A DNA stretch of 64,000 nucleotides from Myxococcota bacterium (GCA_030065855.1 JASJCT010000008.1:1-64000); one strand, 5' to 3'; shown: positions 19,147-28,419, numbered from the stretch's first letter. Notes: generated by a model from the sequence alone, not told the origin. Program-made: numbers and translations.

Positions 19147-20535
19147 GTGTGCGTGGCGCTTCAAAGTCGACATATTGGAGATGAGCTCACTGCCTGGGCA
19201 CTTGCATTGGGCGCATTTTTGCTGCCGTTTTGGGGAATAGGCCATTTCAATCTGCAGGATAGCGGACTCCCCATTTTACCTGTGGATACGTGTTTAATAG
19301 TGGCCGCTATCTTTCAGATAACAGCTGCCTGGCGATTGAAAACGCAGATAATCAAGAATCCAATAAATGTTGCCGTTTTGGGGATTGCAGTGAGCCATGT
19401 GATCGCTGGATTACTATCTGAAGATCCTTTTGAGGAACTGAGAACCATAGCCAGGCAGTTTGTCTTTGTGGGTTGTGTTGTGGCGATTTTCACGTTGGAG
19501 CGCAGCGGCAAAAAATCATCCGTACAACGAGTGTGGCAGGGATTTATCATAGGTGGCGTCATTGCCCTTAAGCTATCACTCCTGGGTTATCTTTTCATGC
19601 TGAGTGGGGGGGGATTCCAAGATGGCGTCAATCCCTTTGTTTTCACGAGTACAAATCCCTTATTTGATAGATGGCCAAGGCTTTCAGGAACGTTTGGCCA
19701 TTCCCCTCAGTATCTAGGACAGTACGCGGTTGCGTTGCTTGCCGTCATGCTTGCCTACTACACCAAAGGCGACGCAAGGATTGGGATTTGGAAGTGGCTA
19801 ACCGTAGCGCTCACAGGGGTTTGCTTGATACTGACATTCAGCTGGGCGTGGATTGGCGGGGCAATTATTTTGGCTGGATTTCTGATACAAAGATATCATT
19901 TGGCTGCATTGTGGCGAACATCGATAATCGCTGCTGTTGTGATCGGAACACTGGCCGCCACATGGATAATGAACATTGGACTGCCGTTTCCAATTGAGCA
20001 GCGACAAGAGATGGATCCAATACCGTGTGCAGCGTTCGACACCTGGCACCGCGTCAATGCCGAGTACGATGGCGAACCAAAAATGTGCCAGCCCATGGCC
20101 GCATTTTGGCCCTATGAGCGTCTGCAAACCACCTATTTATACGCTAAGCGCACAGCGGTTGAAATAGCGTGGGAGAACAGATGGACGGGGATCGGGTTTC
20201 GACAATACGCAACAGCGGCCAATGACCGATTCCATAGAGATTTCAGAACCCAGAACGGAACCCATTACGAAACACCCCATTGTGATACATTGCGTGCCGT
20301 CGCAACTGCAGGTCTGTTCGGTCTATCTGCCTTTTTATTCTATGTTGTTGTCATATTAACATGGAATCCTTACAGGCATAATGGCCCGGCATCATATCTA
20401 TATCTTTGGCTTGGACTTATCGGATTTTTAGTCCTCGGCATAAACGTGGACGTGATGCATCAGCGTTATTTATTTTTTATTATAGGATTTTTTTCTTCAC
20501 AGCCATCTATCGATAGAGGCTTGAGAGGATCTTAG
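19147..20535 (+). CDS. O-antigen ligase/polymerase-like (Wzy/WaaL) membrane protein
   Basis: 462 residues from GTG 19147 (GTG 19153 also possible). About ten to twelve membrane helices with one large loop between residues roughly 270 and 370, the layout of WaaL/Wzy family proteins. The region LSGTFGHSPQYLGQYAV resembles the conserved R-x-x-G-x-x-x-x-x-N block before the loop, and the loop includes TGIGFRQYA and H-rich ETPHCDTLRAV, similar to the family G-x-G and H motifs. WaaL-like proteins transfer undecaprenyl-linked sugars. Only 37 bases separate it from the PRMT gene, so it may belong to the cluster as an export or glycoconjugation partner, but this is weakly supported. Confidence 0.7.
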   Translation: MCVALQSRHIGDELTAWALALGAFLLPFWGIGHFNLQDSGLPILPVDTCLIVAAIFQITAAWRLKTQIIKNPINVAVLGIAVSHVIAGLLSEDPFEELRTIARQFVFVGCVVAIFTLERSGKKSSVQRVWQGFIIGGVIALKLSLLGYLFMLSGGGFQDGVNPFVFTSTNPLFDRWPRLSGTFGHSPQYLGQYAVALLAVMLAYYTKGDARIGIWKWLTVALTGVCLILTFSWAWIGGAIILAGFLIQRYHLAALWRTSIIAAVVIGTLAATWIMNIGLPFPIEQRQEMDPIPCAAFDTWHRVNAEYDGEPKMCQPMAAFWPYERLQTTYLYAKRTAVEIAWENRWTGIGFRQYATAANDRFHRDFRTQNGTHYETPHCDTLRAVATAGLFGLSAFLFYVVVILTWNPYRHNGPASYLYLWLGLIGFLVLGINVDVMHQRYLFFIIGFFSSQPSIDRGLRGS

Positions 20536-20639
20536 TATGAGTTTTAGACATGCATTGCGGTCTAGCTGGCCGCTTTGCCAACGTCGGAACGGAGCTGTTT
20601 CTGGACAGTTGGTGATCTTTTGAGGTATTTTGGTATGGA

Positions 20640-20963
20640 ATGGTTGAAACAAGCGATATTGCTGCTGAGATTGTATCCCGCATAAGAAGAAGGATGAATC
20701 CCCAGCGCATTATTTTGTTCGGTAGCCGAGGAAAAGGGGAAGCACGTCCAAACAGTGATTTTGATATTCTCGTTATCCTTGAAAGTGAAAAGCCTCGGTA
20801 TAAAAGATCGGCACCCCTTTACGCCGAGCTCGCAGATCTTCCTATTGAAGTAGATGCGGTAGTCTACACCCCAGAAGAAGTTGCTGAATGGCGAGATGTA
20901 TCAGAGTCGTTGGTTTCAACTGCGCTTAGGCACGGAGTCGTTCTTTATGAAGCGCAAACATGA
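20640..20963 (+). CDS. mntA: MNT-domain nucleotidyltransferase (MntA-type antitoxin)
   Basis: 107 residues. The minimal nucleotidyltransferase motif GSRGKGEARPNSDFDILV contains the Gly-Ser pair and the two metal-binding Asp residues, and a third acidic residue lies in IEVDAVVY. In MNT/HEPN toxin-antitoxin pairs the MNT protein inactivates the HEPN RNase by adding AMP to it. The partner start codon overlaps the end of this gene, the normal arrangement, but the partner is truncated here. Confidence 0.85.
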   Translation: MVETSDIAAEIVSRIRRRMNPQRIILFGSRGKGEARPNSDFDILVILESEKPRYKRSAPLYAELADLPIEVDAVVYTPEEVAEWRDVSESLVSTALRHGVVLYEAQT

Positions 20964-21042
20964 TCTGGTAACCGGTTGGTTGCGCAAAGCTGAAAACGAT
21001 CTTCGGACGCTGGCGGCCGCCATAAACGTCGATGCCCCTTAA
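20947..21042 (+). pseudogene. Truncated HEPN-domain toxin gene
   Basis: ATG 20947 overlaps mntA by 17 bases. The 31 codons read MKRKHDLVTGWLRKAENDLR and then TLAAAINVDAP before TAA. WLRKAENDL is the classical beginning of HEPN proteins that pair with MNT antitoxins, which normally run to about 130 residues and carry an R-x4-6-H RNase motif. Only 19 bases remain before the end of rsmI, so the rest of the gene, including the catalytic motif, is gone. The remaining MNT gene is therefore orphaned. Confidence 0.7.
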
Positions 21043-21061
21043 CCAAAGCTCCCCTTCATCC

Positions 21062-21910
21062 CTAGCCAGCTAGTTCGTCGACAGTGAGGTCGTAGATTTT
21101 CTTTCGGGGCTGTCCGAGACCCCTGGCTAGGGCTGTGGCGATGTCTTTTGCGCTTTTGCCTTTGCCAATCTCTTGCCTGATAAGCGCTCGGAGGGTCCCC
21201 TCGCTGAGGGGATCTTCTTGTTGATCAGTAGCGCCTTCGATGGCTATGGTAATTTCGCCTTTGACGGCATCTCGATATTTGTCCCTGACTGCTGCCAGTG
21301 TGCCGCGGGTGATTTCCTCGTGTATCTTTGTGAGCTCGCGCATGACACAGGCCTGTCGTGTGCCGCAAACATCAGCCAGATCGGTGAGGGTCTGCTTGAG
21401 GCGGTGTGGGGATTCGTAGAGGACGGTGAGCCCGGTCTCTACCTTGAGCGCCTGAATGCGCTCTTTTCGCCTTCGACCGGATCGGGGCAAAAACCCCAGG
21501 AATCGAACCCCGTCTCCAGATAGACCAGCGATGGAGACTGCTGTTGCAAGAGCAGATGCGCCGGGAATGGGCACCACAGGAACCTGCACCTCGTGGGCTC
21601 GGTTGACCAGGTCTGCCCCTGGATCTGAAACCGATGGCGTGCCCGCATCTGTCACCAAGGCGATGCTATTGCCGGAGATGAGCGCATCGAGGATTTTGGG
21701 GATGGCTGTGCGGGCGTTATGCTCTCTGATACTTACAAGACGACCGGTTATCCCGTGTCGAAGAAGAAGCTTCTTTGTCACCCGGGTATCCTCAGCCGCT
21801 ATTGCGTGGACCTCAGATAGCACTTCCAGTGCGCGCAGGGTAATGTCCTTGAGGTTCCCAATGGGCGTTCCTACCACAAAAAGCGTTCCGACCCGCTTCG
21901 TTGACTTCAT
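21062..21910 (-). CDS. rsmI: 16S rRNA 2'-O-ribose C1402 methyltransferase
   Basis: 282 residues, normal length. [20 protein letters not shown], then [12 protein letters not shown] and [15 protein letters not shown] are diagnostic of RsmI, a tetrapyrrole-methylase-fold enzyme that methylates C1402 of 16S rRNA. The start overlaps the stop of rpoH by four bases, so the two are one transcription unit. Confidence 0.95.
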   Translation of the reverse strand: MKSTKRVGTLFVVGTPIGNLKDITLRALEVLSEVHAIAAEDTRVTKKLLLRHGITGRLVSIREHNARTAIPKILDALISGNSIALVTDAGTPSVSDPGADLVNRAHEVQVPVVPIPGASALATAVSIAGLSGDGVRFLGFLPRSGRRRKERIQALKVETGLTVLYESPHRLKQTLTDLADVCGTRQACVMRELTKIHEEITRGTLAAVRDKYRDAVKGEITIAIEGATDQQEDPLSEGTLRALIRQEIGKGKSAKDIATALARGLGQPRKKIYDLTVDELAG

Positions 21911-22914
21911 ATATCGATGCTCTCATCGAAATATTCGGGCAGCTCTGCTTTGAGATAGTTGCGCAGTTTGCCGATAAGCCGCTTCTCGATTTGCCGTACC
22001 CGCTCGCGACTGATACCAAAATGATCTCCGATTTCTTGAAGGGTGAGCGGGTCTTCTACGATTAAGCGCTTGCGAAAGATATAGTCTTCCTTATCGGTTA
22101 GGGGCTCGGCAAATTGCTCGAGATGATCGTGGACCATGTCGTCGAATCGGGCGTTCTGAATTTGTTCATCTTGCAGTGAAGAGGTCTCGTCGGTCAACAG
22201 GTCCATGCGTGTCAAAGACCGACCATCCCCGTTGTTGATCTCCGTGTCCAGGGATACATCTTGACCGTGCAAGCGGCGCTCCATGTCGATGACTTCGGAT
22301 TCACTGACATTGAGCCGCTCGGCCAGTAGGCCGGCTGTGGGCTCCATGCCGAGTGCTTTTAAGCGGGCGCGCTCCTTATTGAGGTTGAAAAATAGCTTGC
22401 GCTGGGCCTGGGTTGTTCCTAGTTTGACCAAGCGCCAGTTGTTGAGCACAAAACGCAAGATGTATGCCCGAATCCACCACGCCGCATAGGAGGAGAGCTT
22501 TACCCCCCGGTCGGGGTCGTATTTTTTGACAGCTTGCATTAACCCGATGTTGCCCTCTTGGATGAGGTCCATGACATTGCGATACGCGCGCCTGTATTCG
22601 AATGCAATTTTGACAACGAGTCTCAGGTTAGACGTGACGAGCTTGGCCGCGGTGTGAACGTCCCCGGTTGCTACGTAATTCTCTGCCAGGGATTTTTCCT
22701 CCTCAGGTGTGAGCAGGGGGTAGTGCTGAATTTCTTTAAGAAATGCGGCAAGTGGGTCGTATGTGGAAACAGCGTCAGTTGGGGCTGGCGGTAGGCTCTT
22801 TCTCGCCTGCCAGTTTTCAGGTGGATAGGTCGTTGCTAGCGTTCCACGCCCTGTTTCATCCCCTTGGGCTGCGTCCAGATTCGCATCTTTTATTTTTTTC
22901 GGCAAAATTCCCAC
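21907..22914 (-). CDS. rpoH: RNA polymerase sigma factor RpoH (sigma-32 type)
   Basis: 335 residues. Region 1.2 ([20 protein letters not shown]), region 2 ([40 protein letters not shown] and [12 protein letters not shown]), the RpoH box ([12 protein letters not shown]) and region 4 ([21 protein letters not shown]) are all intact. The RpoH box separates it from primary and stationary-phase sigma factors. RpoH directs heat-shock gene transcription. It is upstream of rsmI in the same unit and divergent from a lipoprotein gene with only about 20 bases between starts. Confidence 0.92.
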   Translation of the reverse strand: MGILPKKIKDANLDAAQGDETGRGTLATTYPPENWQARKSLPPAPTDAVSTYDPLAAFLKEIQHYPLLTPEEEKSLAENYVATGDVHTAAKLVTSNLRLVVKIAFEYRRAYRNVMDLIQEGNIGLMQAVKKYDPDRGVKLSSYAAWWIRAYILRFVLNNWRLVKLGTTQAQRKLFFNLNKERARLKALGMEPTAGLLAERLNVSESEVIDMERRLHGQDVSLDTEINNGDGRSLTRMDLLTDETSSLQDEQIQNARFDDMVHDHLEQFAEPLTDKEDYIFRKRLIVEDPLTLQEIGDHFGISRERVRQIEKRLIGKLRNYLKAELPEYFDESIDI

Positions 22915-22937
22915 GCCTCATTACAATCAGACGTAAA

Positions 22938-23618
22938 ATGAACACTGAAAATGGTTTCTCGTCAACTAACCATGTACTATGTACGGTGATGATAGTGCGG
23001 ACGCAAGTAATAATGGTGTTTCTCTGGGCATTGAGCGGTATTGTCGCTTGTTCCACTGGGGCAGGAGAGGGACGGATTTGGGGATCTGTCTATTTGCCGG
23101 ATTGCGACCTCGAAAAAGACGCGTTTGATATGGAGATCGATTTTTTTGCAGCAGATTACTTTGACAACACCCTTTCGATTCGTTTGCAGCGTTCCGGCCA
23201 GGATCCGATCTTCAGCGATGGTTTGATTTTATTGATTCGGGATGTAAAGGAAGTCGCGGCCGCAGGGGGTGAGGTGGAGCACGAGATTGCTGTCGAGCCG
23301 TCCCTGGAAGCATTCAAGGAGAACGGCGTCGTGGACGGCATACCAAGGACAGCGGCCAACAGCAGTGCCCGGGTTACCTTGTATCTCAATGGTACCTGTC
23401 CGGGCAATCGCTTGGCCTTTACTGATGGCGCGGGAGTGTATCAACTCACGCACATCTACATTCCAGGTAAGCAAAAGCGGATAAAGGGGTCCTTTCACCT
23501 CGAGTTTATCGATCCCCGGTTCTGGGAGTCGCCTGAAGATTTTGGTCCCCATGCGCGCCTGAGCGGTGAATTCGATTTTAACTATACCCGCGGCAGGCCT
23601 GCCCAGACGTTTCCTTAA
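22938..23618 (+). CDS. Hypothetical exported lipoprotein
   Basis: The start is uncertain: ATG 22938 or ATG 22989, the latter beginning a compact signal peptide (MIVRTQVIMVFLWALSGIVAC) with a lipobox-like end, so the mature protein would be lipidated at that Cys. The frame is also open further upstream into rpoH, which is unlikely to be used. The mature part is beta-rich with a few Cys and includes RIWGSVYLPDCDLEKDAFD and LYLNGTCPGNRLAF. No family recognised. It is followed closely by other small genes of the same orientation. Confidence 0.65.
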   Translation: MNTENGFSSTNHVLCTVMIVRTQVIMVFLWALSGIVACSTGAGEGRIWGSVYLPDCDLEKDAFDMEIDFFAADYFDNTLSIRLQRSGQDPIFSDGLILLIRDVKEVAAAGGEVEHEIAVEPSLEAFKENGVVDGIPRTAANSSARVTLYLNGTCPGNRLAFTDGAGVYQLTHIYIPGKQKRIKGSFHLEFIDPRFWESPEDFGPHARLSGEFDFNYTRGRPAQTFP

Positions 23619-23640
23619 TCGGCGAGAGGATGTTCGATCC

Positions 23641-23844
23641 ATGTATGTCATTCACAAGGAACGGTTTGATGTGGAACGTCGGTTATTTGCCTTTTGTTTT
23701 ACTTGCGAGCACTGTGCCCATTTTGACGACCGCCTCTTAATCTGTATACACGGCTTTCCCAATCGACAGCACCGCTTAAGCTACTACGAGGCGACGCCAA
23801 GGCCGCCAGAGATAGTTTTTTGCAAGGATTTTGATTTGGCTTGA
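23641..23844 (+). CDS. Small Cys-rich protein, possible zinc binder
   Basis: 67 residues from ATG 23641, which follows the lipoprotein stop by 22 bases; the longer frame from 23566 overlaps that gene and is less likely. The pattern CFTCEHCAHF ... LICIHGFPNRQH ... VFCKDFDL has regularly spaced Cys and His that could hold a metal. It resembles short conserved hypothetical proteins of deltaproteobacteria, recalled rather than checked. No function can be given. Confidence 0.6.
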   Translation: MYVIHKERFDVERRLFAFCFTCEHCAHFDDRLLICIHGFPNRQHRLSYYEATPRPPEIVFCKDFDLA

Positions 23845-23877
23845 AGCTGCGGGACGGGCAAAGTTGGGAGATTAGCG

Positions 23878-24672
23878 ATGAATAAAAGAAATCTGTTGCT
23901 GTTGCTTTTGCTGTTGCTGGTGGGTTCCTGCGAGAGCGGGCTGACCTCGTGCAACATCAAGTATGATGGATCCGACGAGGAGTCGCTGGACAATGGCTTG
24001 TTTAAGTACGTTTGCGTGGACGAAATCGCCGACCCGACCTGCGACAATGTACTGCCTCCAATTCCTTTCCCATCGACCATTGCCGTGGGTGCCTTATTTA
24101 CAATGGCATATGAGCGCAGCGACAACCTACCGAGCTCCCTTAATCAAATTCACTTCGTTCCTGCATTCGAGTCCCAGGTGGACCTGGTTTCATATGACGT
24201 ATTGCGGATAAAAACGCCCGAAGTCGTCACTGTTTTTGCCGTGGATTATATCGATGTGGTCGTGGATTTGATCTATCTCCAGGGAGGGCCTGTCCAATCT
24301 CTGATGATCGCCAAAAAGAAACCCAATCCAGAGTGGGGCAGCTGGGAAAAGAAGTGGGAAGAAACTCTCTCGGCCTCCCTGTATGTTGGACAACCATTGG
24401 AATTTAGGGCGTTTCCAAAGGGCGGTGATGGTGAAATATTGAGTGGCGTATTGGAATACCAATGGTCAGTCGGTGACGATACAATTTTATCCGCCGTGCC
24501 AGTGACAGGGACGACTGTTATTCAAGCGATAGGTCTTGCAGCAGGGCCAACCACATTGACCGTCATGTCTGAGCATGTGACCCATCGCATCGACATCACT
24601 GTCGAAGCACAGGAAACAGATACTGACACGGATTCGGCAATAGATCTCGATGCGAGCGTGGACGCTGGATAA
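23878..24672 (+). CDS. Hypothetical lipoprotein with acidic C-terminal tail
   Basis: 264 residues. A very hydrophobic signal peptide of consecutive Leu (MNKRNLLLLLLLLLVGSC) ends in a good lipobox. The mature part is mostly beta with a bacterial Ig-like feel in the last third (LEYQWSVGDDTILSAVPVTG, then AAGPTTLTVMSEHVTHRIDI). The tail QETDTDTDSAIDLDASVDAG resembles the acidic linkers of other lipoproteins here, but placed at the C-terminus. No function recognised. It forms a pair with the next lipoprotein gene. Confidence 0.7.
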   Translation: MNKRNLLLLLLLLLVGSCESGLTSCNIKYDGSDEESLDNGLFKYVCVDEIADPTCDNVLPPIPFPSTIAVGALFTMAYERSDNLPSSLNQIHFVPAFESQVDLVSYDVLRIKTPEVVTVFAVDYIDVVVDLIYLQGGPVQSLMIAKKKPNPEWGSWEKKWEETLSASLYVGQPLEFRAFPKGGDGEILSGVLEYQWSVGDDTILSAVPVTGTTVIQAIGLAAGPTTLTVMSEHVTHRIDITVEAQETDTDTDSAIDLDASVDAG

Positions 24673-24692
24673 GCTGGAGCAGGAGGAGAACC

Positions 24693-25082
24693 ATGAATAT
24701 AAGTGCGCATGGGCCTATTAGCATATCTATCCTGTTGGTGCTGATCCTCCTCGCGGGATGTGGCCCTGAATTTGATACACTCGAAATAACGCCAATAGAG
24801 CCCCCACCGGTGTCTGTGAGCATTTCAGGGGAAGGGCCGATCATTATGCCCGCAGAGATGGCTCTGGCCGTGTCGGTGCGGCCGATAAGCGGCAACGATA
24901 AGGATTATGACGGCTATGACGGGGTAGACCTATCATCAAAGGACGAGGCAATTTTCGCAGTGGCACCCACCAATGCGGGTCGCGTGTTCATTTTGATGGG
25001 TATTGCCGTTGGCACCACGTGTATGGAAGTGCGAATAAACGGTAAAAAAGAGGCGTGCATCGATGTACAGGTCACGCCGTAG
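24693..25082 (+). CDS. Small lipoprotein with bacterial Ig-like (BIG2-type) domain
   Basis: 129 residues. The start has an ideal ribosome site (AGGAGGAG). Signal peptide and lipobox: SILLVLILLAGC. The rest resembles one BIG2-type beta sandwich (VSVSISGEGPIIMPAEMALA ... SSKDEAIFAVAP ... GTTCMEVRINGKKEACIDVQ). Same theme as the preceding lipoprotein and probably cotranscribed with it. It converges on the minus-strand gene, with only four bases between stops. Confidence 0.7.
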   Translation: MNISAHGPISISILLVLILLAGCGPEFDTLEITPIEPPPVSVSISGEGPIIMPAEMALAVSVRPISGNDKDYDGYDGVDLSSKDEAIFAVAPTNAGRVFILMGIAVGTTCMEVRINGKKEACIDVQVTP

Positions 25083-25086
25083 TTGA

Positions 25087-26805
25087 TTAATACTTCTTAG
25101 CGGCGCCTTTCTTGGCTAGCTTGCGTAGCATTTTCTCTACTTCTTTCCTATCGGCCTCTGGTGGATCCGTATCCAGGTACTCCCTTAAAAACCGAATGGC
25201 TGCTTTTTTCTTCCCCATGGCCTTGTGACATAGGGCCAGATTATAGATGAGGTGGGGAAATGGTGCGTAGGCATAGGAAAGGGCAAAGTAGCGGGATGCG
25301 ACCTCGAATTGCCTGGCCCTGAACAGGGCTGCGCCGATCTCGAATAGCTGCTTGGCCTCCTCGACGTTGTTGGCCTTGGGTACGAGTTTTTGATACTCGT
25401 CAAAGAATTGGAGTGCCTTTCCAATGCGGCCGGCTCGGCTATGGACGAGTCCGATATTGTAAATGATGTCAGGGTGCTGGGCATAGGTGTAGGCCTGCTG
25501 AAACGCATCGATCGCGCCGTCCCATTCCCCCCTATCAAACAGGCGCTTGCCAATCGCAAAGAACCGCTGGGCTTCGACAGACATGGTTTTTTGCTGCGAG
25601 CTCAAGAAGATGCTTTCGCCTTTTTCTAAGCGCGACACCATTTCCAGCGCCTTACTTCGCTGTTCACCAGTTGTCAGATCCGCGTATTTTCGCATTGTGG
25701 AAAGCGCGGCACCTGCGTTTCTATCTCGGGCATAGGCTCGGGCAGCTTCATACAATAGGGTTGGCTTTTTTATTTTTTGGTATGCCTCTTTAAAAAGGCC
25801 GGCGGCTTTTTTGTGGTTGCCAGCCAGGGTCGCTATCCAAGCCAGATCGACGGTATTGTATTTTTGGGCAGGCGCATAGTCGACTTTTTTTAGGGGGGGC
25901 GTATTGACGACCGCGGGTTGATGCACATGTGCGGTCTGAGGTTCGGCTAGGAAAATCGCTGCTGTGAGGGAGCCGGGTTCGTGATTCGGATGGTTGCCCT
26001 GGGCCAAGCCCAAGCCGATGTACGCCAGGGCAGGATCACTTGTAATCGAAGGAATGAGGATCGCGGTTTCAGTTTCAGCGACTTGGAACGTGATGGTCAC
26101 CCGTCCAAGGGCAAAGGTGTCGCCACCTAAATCTTGCTGGGCATTCGCGATGAGCCCTTCGCTTGACTGGCCGGTCTTCATGAAGGTCTGTGCAATGTGG
26201 TTCGCCCGGTTGTCGAGTTTTGCTTCAACTTCAAGCGGCTGGACGCTGTTATCCGCACGTTTGCGCTGGATGCGCGCCATCAGGGATTGACGGGCTGCGT
26301 CCATGTCGATTTTGGGAGCAATGCGGGCCAGGTCCACTGCGGCGAAGAACGTCCCCCTGTGTTTTGTAATGCCGATGCCGATATGGGTGAGGCGTCCGTG
26401 AAGTATTTTGCTCCTGACCAGCGGATCCTCGGCAAAAGCGGTCATCATCTCCTTGCGGGAATCAGCTCGTATTTGATGAGAAAGGGCAAATCTGGCATAG
26501 CTCCCGGCTGCGATGAGGGTGGGCAACCGGTTCACCGCTACTTGAATGGCCCCACCATCGGCCGACTTCATTGATTGTTTTCTAGCGGTTCGATTCAGTA
26601 TTTTGTCGACTTCCAAAGGGGGAAGGTTCTCCTGTTCGCGCATGGCATTTACAGTGTCGACGATTTTTTTTCGTTCAGAAAGAAAGTCTCTCGATGTGAC
26701 GGTCGTGAGGCAGCCCAAAAACGAGAACGCGGATGTGGCAACAATGAAAAATGAAAAAATTACACCAAACAAAATTCCCATGTATACTCGTAATATTGGC
26801 AACAA
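25087..26805 (-). CDS. Lipoprotein with CAP (SCP/PR1) domain and TPR repeats
   Basis: 572 residues from TTG 26805, which has GGAG seven bases upstream; ATG 26781 is an alternative without a ribosome site. The hydrophobic N-terminus ends in FSFLGCL, a plausible lipobox. Residues about 40-165 look like a CAP/SCP domain (VDTVNAMREQENLPPLEVD ... HIGIGITKHRGTFFAAVD). A second related or degenerate segment follows (SVQPLEVEAKLDNRANHI ... LAYIGLGLAQG). The C-terminal half has at least four TPR motifs (WDGAIDAFQQAYTYAQHPDI, FEVASRYFALSYAYAPFPHL). CAP plus TPR is an unusual combination. Role unknown; envelope location is inferred. Confidence 0.75.
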   Translation of the reverse strand: MLPILRVYMGILFGVIFSFFIVATSAFSFLGCLTTVTSRDFLSERKKIVDTVNAMREQENLPPLEVDKILNRTARKQSMKSADGGAIQVAVNRLPTLIAAGSYARFALSHQIRADSRKEMMTAFAEDPLVRSKILHGRLTHIGIGITKHRGTFFAAVDLARIAPKIDMDAARQSLMARIQRKRADNSVQPLEVEAKLDNRANHIAQTFMKTGQSSEGLIANAQQDLGGDTFALGRVTITFQVAETETAILIPSITSDPALAYIGLGLAQGNHPNHEPGSLTAAIFLAEPQTAHVHQPAVVNTPPLKKVDYAPAQKYNTVDLAWIATLAGNHKKAAGLFKEAYQKIKKPTLLYEAARAYARDRNAGAALSTMRKYADLTTGEQRSKALEMVSRLEKGESIFLSSQQKTMSVEAQRFFAIGKRLFDRGEWDGAIDAFQQAYTYAQHPDIIYNIGLVHSRAGRIGKALQFFDEYQKLVPKANNVEEAKQLFEIGAALFRARQFEVASRYFALSYAYAPFPHLIYNLALCHKAMGKKKAAIRFLREYLDTDPPEADRKEVEKMLRKLAKKGAAKKY

Positions 26806-26830
26806 TGTCCTACTCCCAGTCGGTGTTTAT

Positions 26831-28417
26831 ATGGAAATGAAAACATATTCTCGAATTTGGTTTATTTCAATCATCCTATGCCTCACTACAATCGGTGCAA
26901 GTAAAAAAGACGCCCTTGCCGCAGATGGAGATGGGATTTCATTGGAGACGTTCAAGCTCTCACCGAGCATGGGCGCTATTTTTGAAACCACACTGCCCGA
27001 GGTAAAGGAACATCGCTGGTGGTCCATAGGTGGATTGGTATCCTATGCCCACAGACCCCTCAGGCGGGAGACCTCAGTGGTCAGTACAGGCGAGGTGTTG
27101 GAGGAAGCAGACGCGGTCCAGGGGCGGGTATCGCTCGACCTCTACGGCGCCATTGGGCTCTTTGACTTGGCAGAGCTGGGCCTTGTACTGCCACTTGTCC
27201 TGTTTCAATCCGGCGAGGGAACCGAGGTGGGGGGAGATATTCAGTCCGCTGGATTTGCGGATCCTCGCCTGGCCCTCAAGGTCCGTATTGCCGAGATTGC
27301 CGGCCTTGCGTTCGGGGTAGGGGCAGTGGTGACAGCCCCCCTTGGCCACTATGTGTCATCAGGCGGTGATGTCTTGGGATCGACCGGACCCACAGCAGAA
27401 CCCCAAGTGCTGGCTGGATTTCGCACTGGGCCGGCGATCATTGCGCTCAACGTGGGAGTTCTCTTTCGCCCAGAGGCAACACTCGCCAATTATACCCAAA
27501 CCCATGCACTCACCTGGAATGCTTCTTTTGCATATGACATTCGGAATTTCGACGAGCCTCAAGGCATTCGGCTGGCCATTGAGACCAACGGGGAAGCGGG
27601 CATCGGCTTTGATTCGCTGATCGAGACGCCCATGGAGGCGATTTTAGGTGCAAAATACCGCACTGAGCAGGATTTTATTATTACCGCGGGTGCTGGGCCA
27701 GGCATGTCCACAGCGGTTGGAACACCAGCTTTTAGAGTGTTTGCCAGTTTTGCGATTGACAGGGTGCGGCGCAGTTGTCCGGCTGGCCCCGAAGATATGG
27801 ATGGCTTTGAAGATCACGACAAGTGCATTGACCCAGATAATGACCAGGACGGCCTGTTGGACGGCGTGGATGACTGTCCAAACGAAGCAGAGGATCAGGA
27901 CAAATTCCAGGATCAAGACGGATGCCCAGATAGGGATAATGACGGGGATGCGATCCCAGATGCTGTGGATAAATGCCCAATGATTCCCGAGGATGTGGAT
28001 GACTATGAAGACGACGATGGGTGCCCTGAAGAAGGACCTGGCAGGGCCACGGTAAAGATCACTGATTCCCAGATTCTGATTTCGAGTAAAATCTATTTTG
28101 ACTTTGACAAGGCGACGATCAAGCCGGTCAGCTATCCTATTCTCAATGCCGTGGCAGAGGCACTCACTGCCAATACAGCCATAAAAAAAGTACAAATCGA
28201 GGGCCACACAGACAATGAAGGGACTGAGGATTACAATCAAAAACTCTCCGAAGACAGGGCAAAAGCTGTAATGGATTACCTTATTAATAAAAAAGTACAG
28301 TCAGAGCGTCTAAGTTATAAGGGATATGGATTTTCCAGGCCAAAAGCGTCGAATCGCACAGAAGAAGGCAAGGCGATCAATCGGCGGGTGGAATTTGCCA
28401 TCATAGAAAGGGATTAA
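26831..28417 (+). CDS. OmpA-family outer-membrane protein with TSP3 calcium repeats
   Basis: 528 residues. Start at ATG 26831 (ATG 26837 also possible); the longer frame runs antisense into the neighbour and is rejected. A signal peptide ends near KKDALA. Residues about 30-310 look like an outer-membrane beta-barrel (alternating polar/hydrophobic strands). A thrombospondin type 3 region follows (DPDNDQDGLLDGVDDCPNEA, DNDGDAIPDAVDKCP), then a C-terminal OmpA domain (IYFDFDKATIKPVSYPIL, IEGHTDNEGTEDYNQKLSEDRA) that binds peptidoglycan. It anchors the outer membrane to the wall. Only two bases separate it from the TSP3-repeat gene. Confidence 0.9.
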   Translation: MEMKTYSRIWFISIILCLTTIGASKKDALAADGDGISLETFKLSPSMGAIFETTLPEVKEHRWWSIGGLVSYAHRPLRRETSVVSTGEVLEEADAVQGRVSLDLYGAIGLFDLAELGLVLPLVLFQSGEGTEVGGDIQSAGFADPRLALKVRIAEIAGLAFGVGAVVTAPLGHYVSSGGDVLGSTGPTAEPQVLAGFRTGPAIIALNVGVLFRPEATLANYTQTHALTWNASFAYDIRNFDEPQGIRLAIETNGEAGIGFDSLIETPMEAILGAKYRTEQDFIITAGAGPGMSTAVGTPAFRVFASFAIDRVRRSCPAGPEDMDGFEDHDKCIDPDNDQDGLLDGVDDCPNEAEDQDKFQDQDGCPDRDNDGDAIPDAVDKCPMIPEDVDDYEDDDGCPEEGPGRATVKITDSQILISSKIYFDFDKATIKPVSYPILNAVAEALTANTAIKKVQIEGHTDNEGTEDYNQKLSEDRAKAVMDYLINKKVQSERLSYKGYGFSRPKASNRTEEGKAINRRVEFAIIERD

Positions 28418-28419
28418 TT

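Noticed and set aside
15287-20535. Lasso peptide cluster
   Set aside because: A Tyr-x-x-Pro leader, PqqD-like protein and HprK-like kinase are present, but the asparagine-synthetase-like cyclase and transglutaminase-like protease are missing, and a radical SAM enzyme is present instead.
20537-20623. 28-codon frame after the WaaL-like gene as a second precursor peptide
   Set aside because: No ribosome site, no leader motif like that at 15287, and no conserved tail; probably chance.
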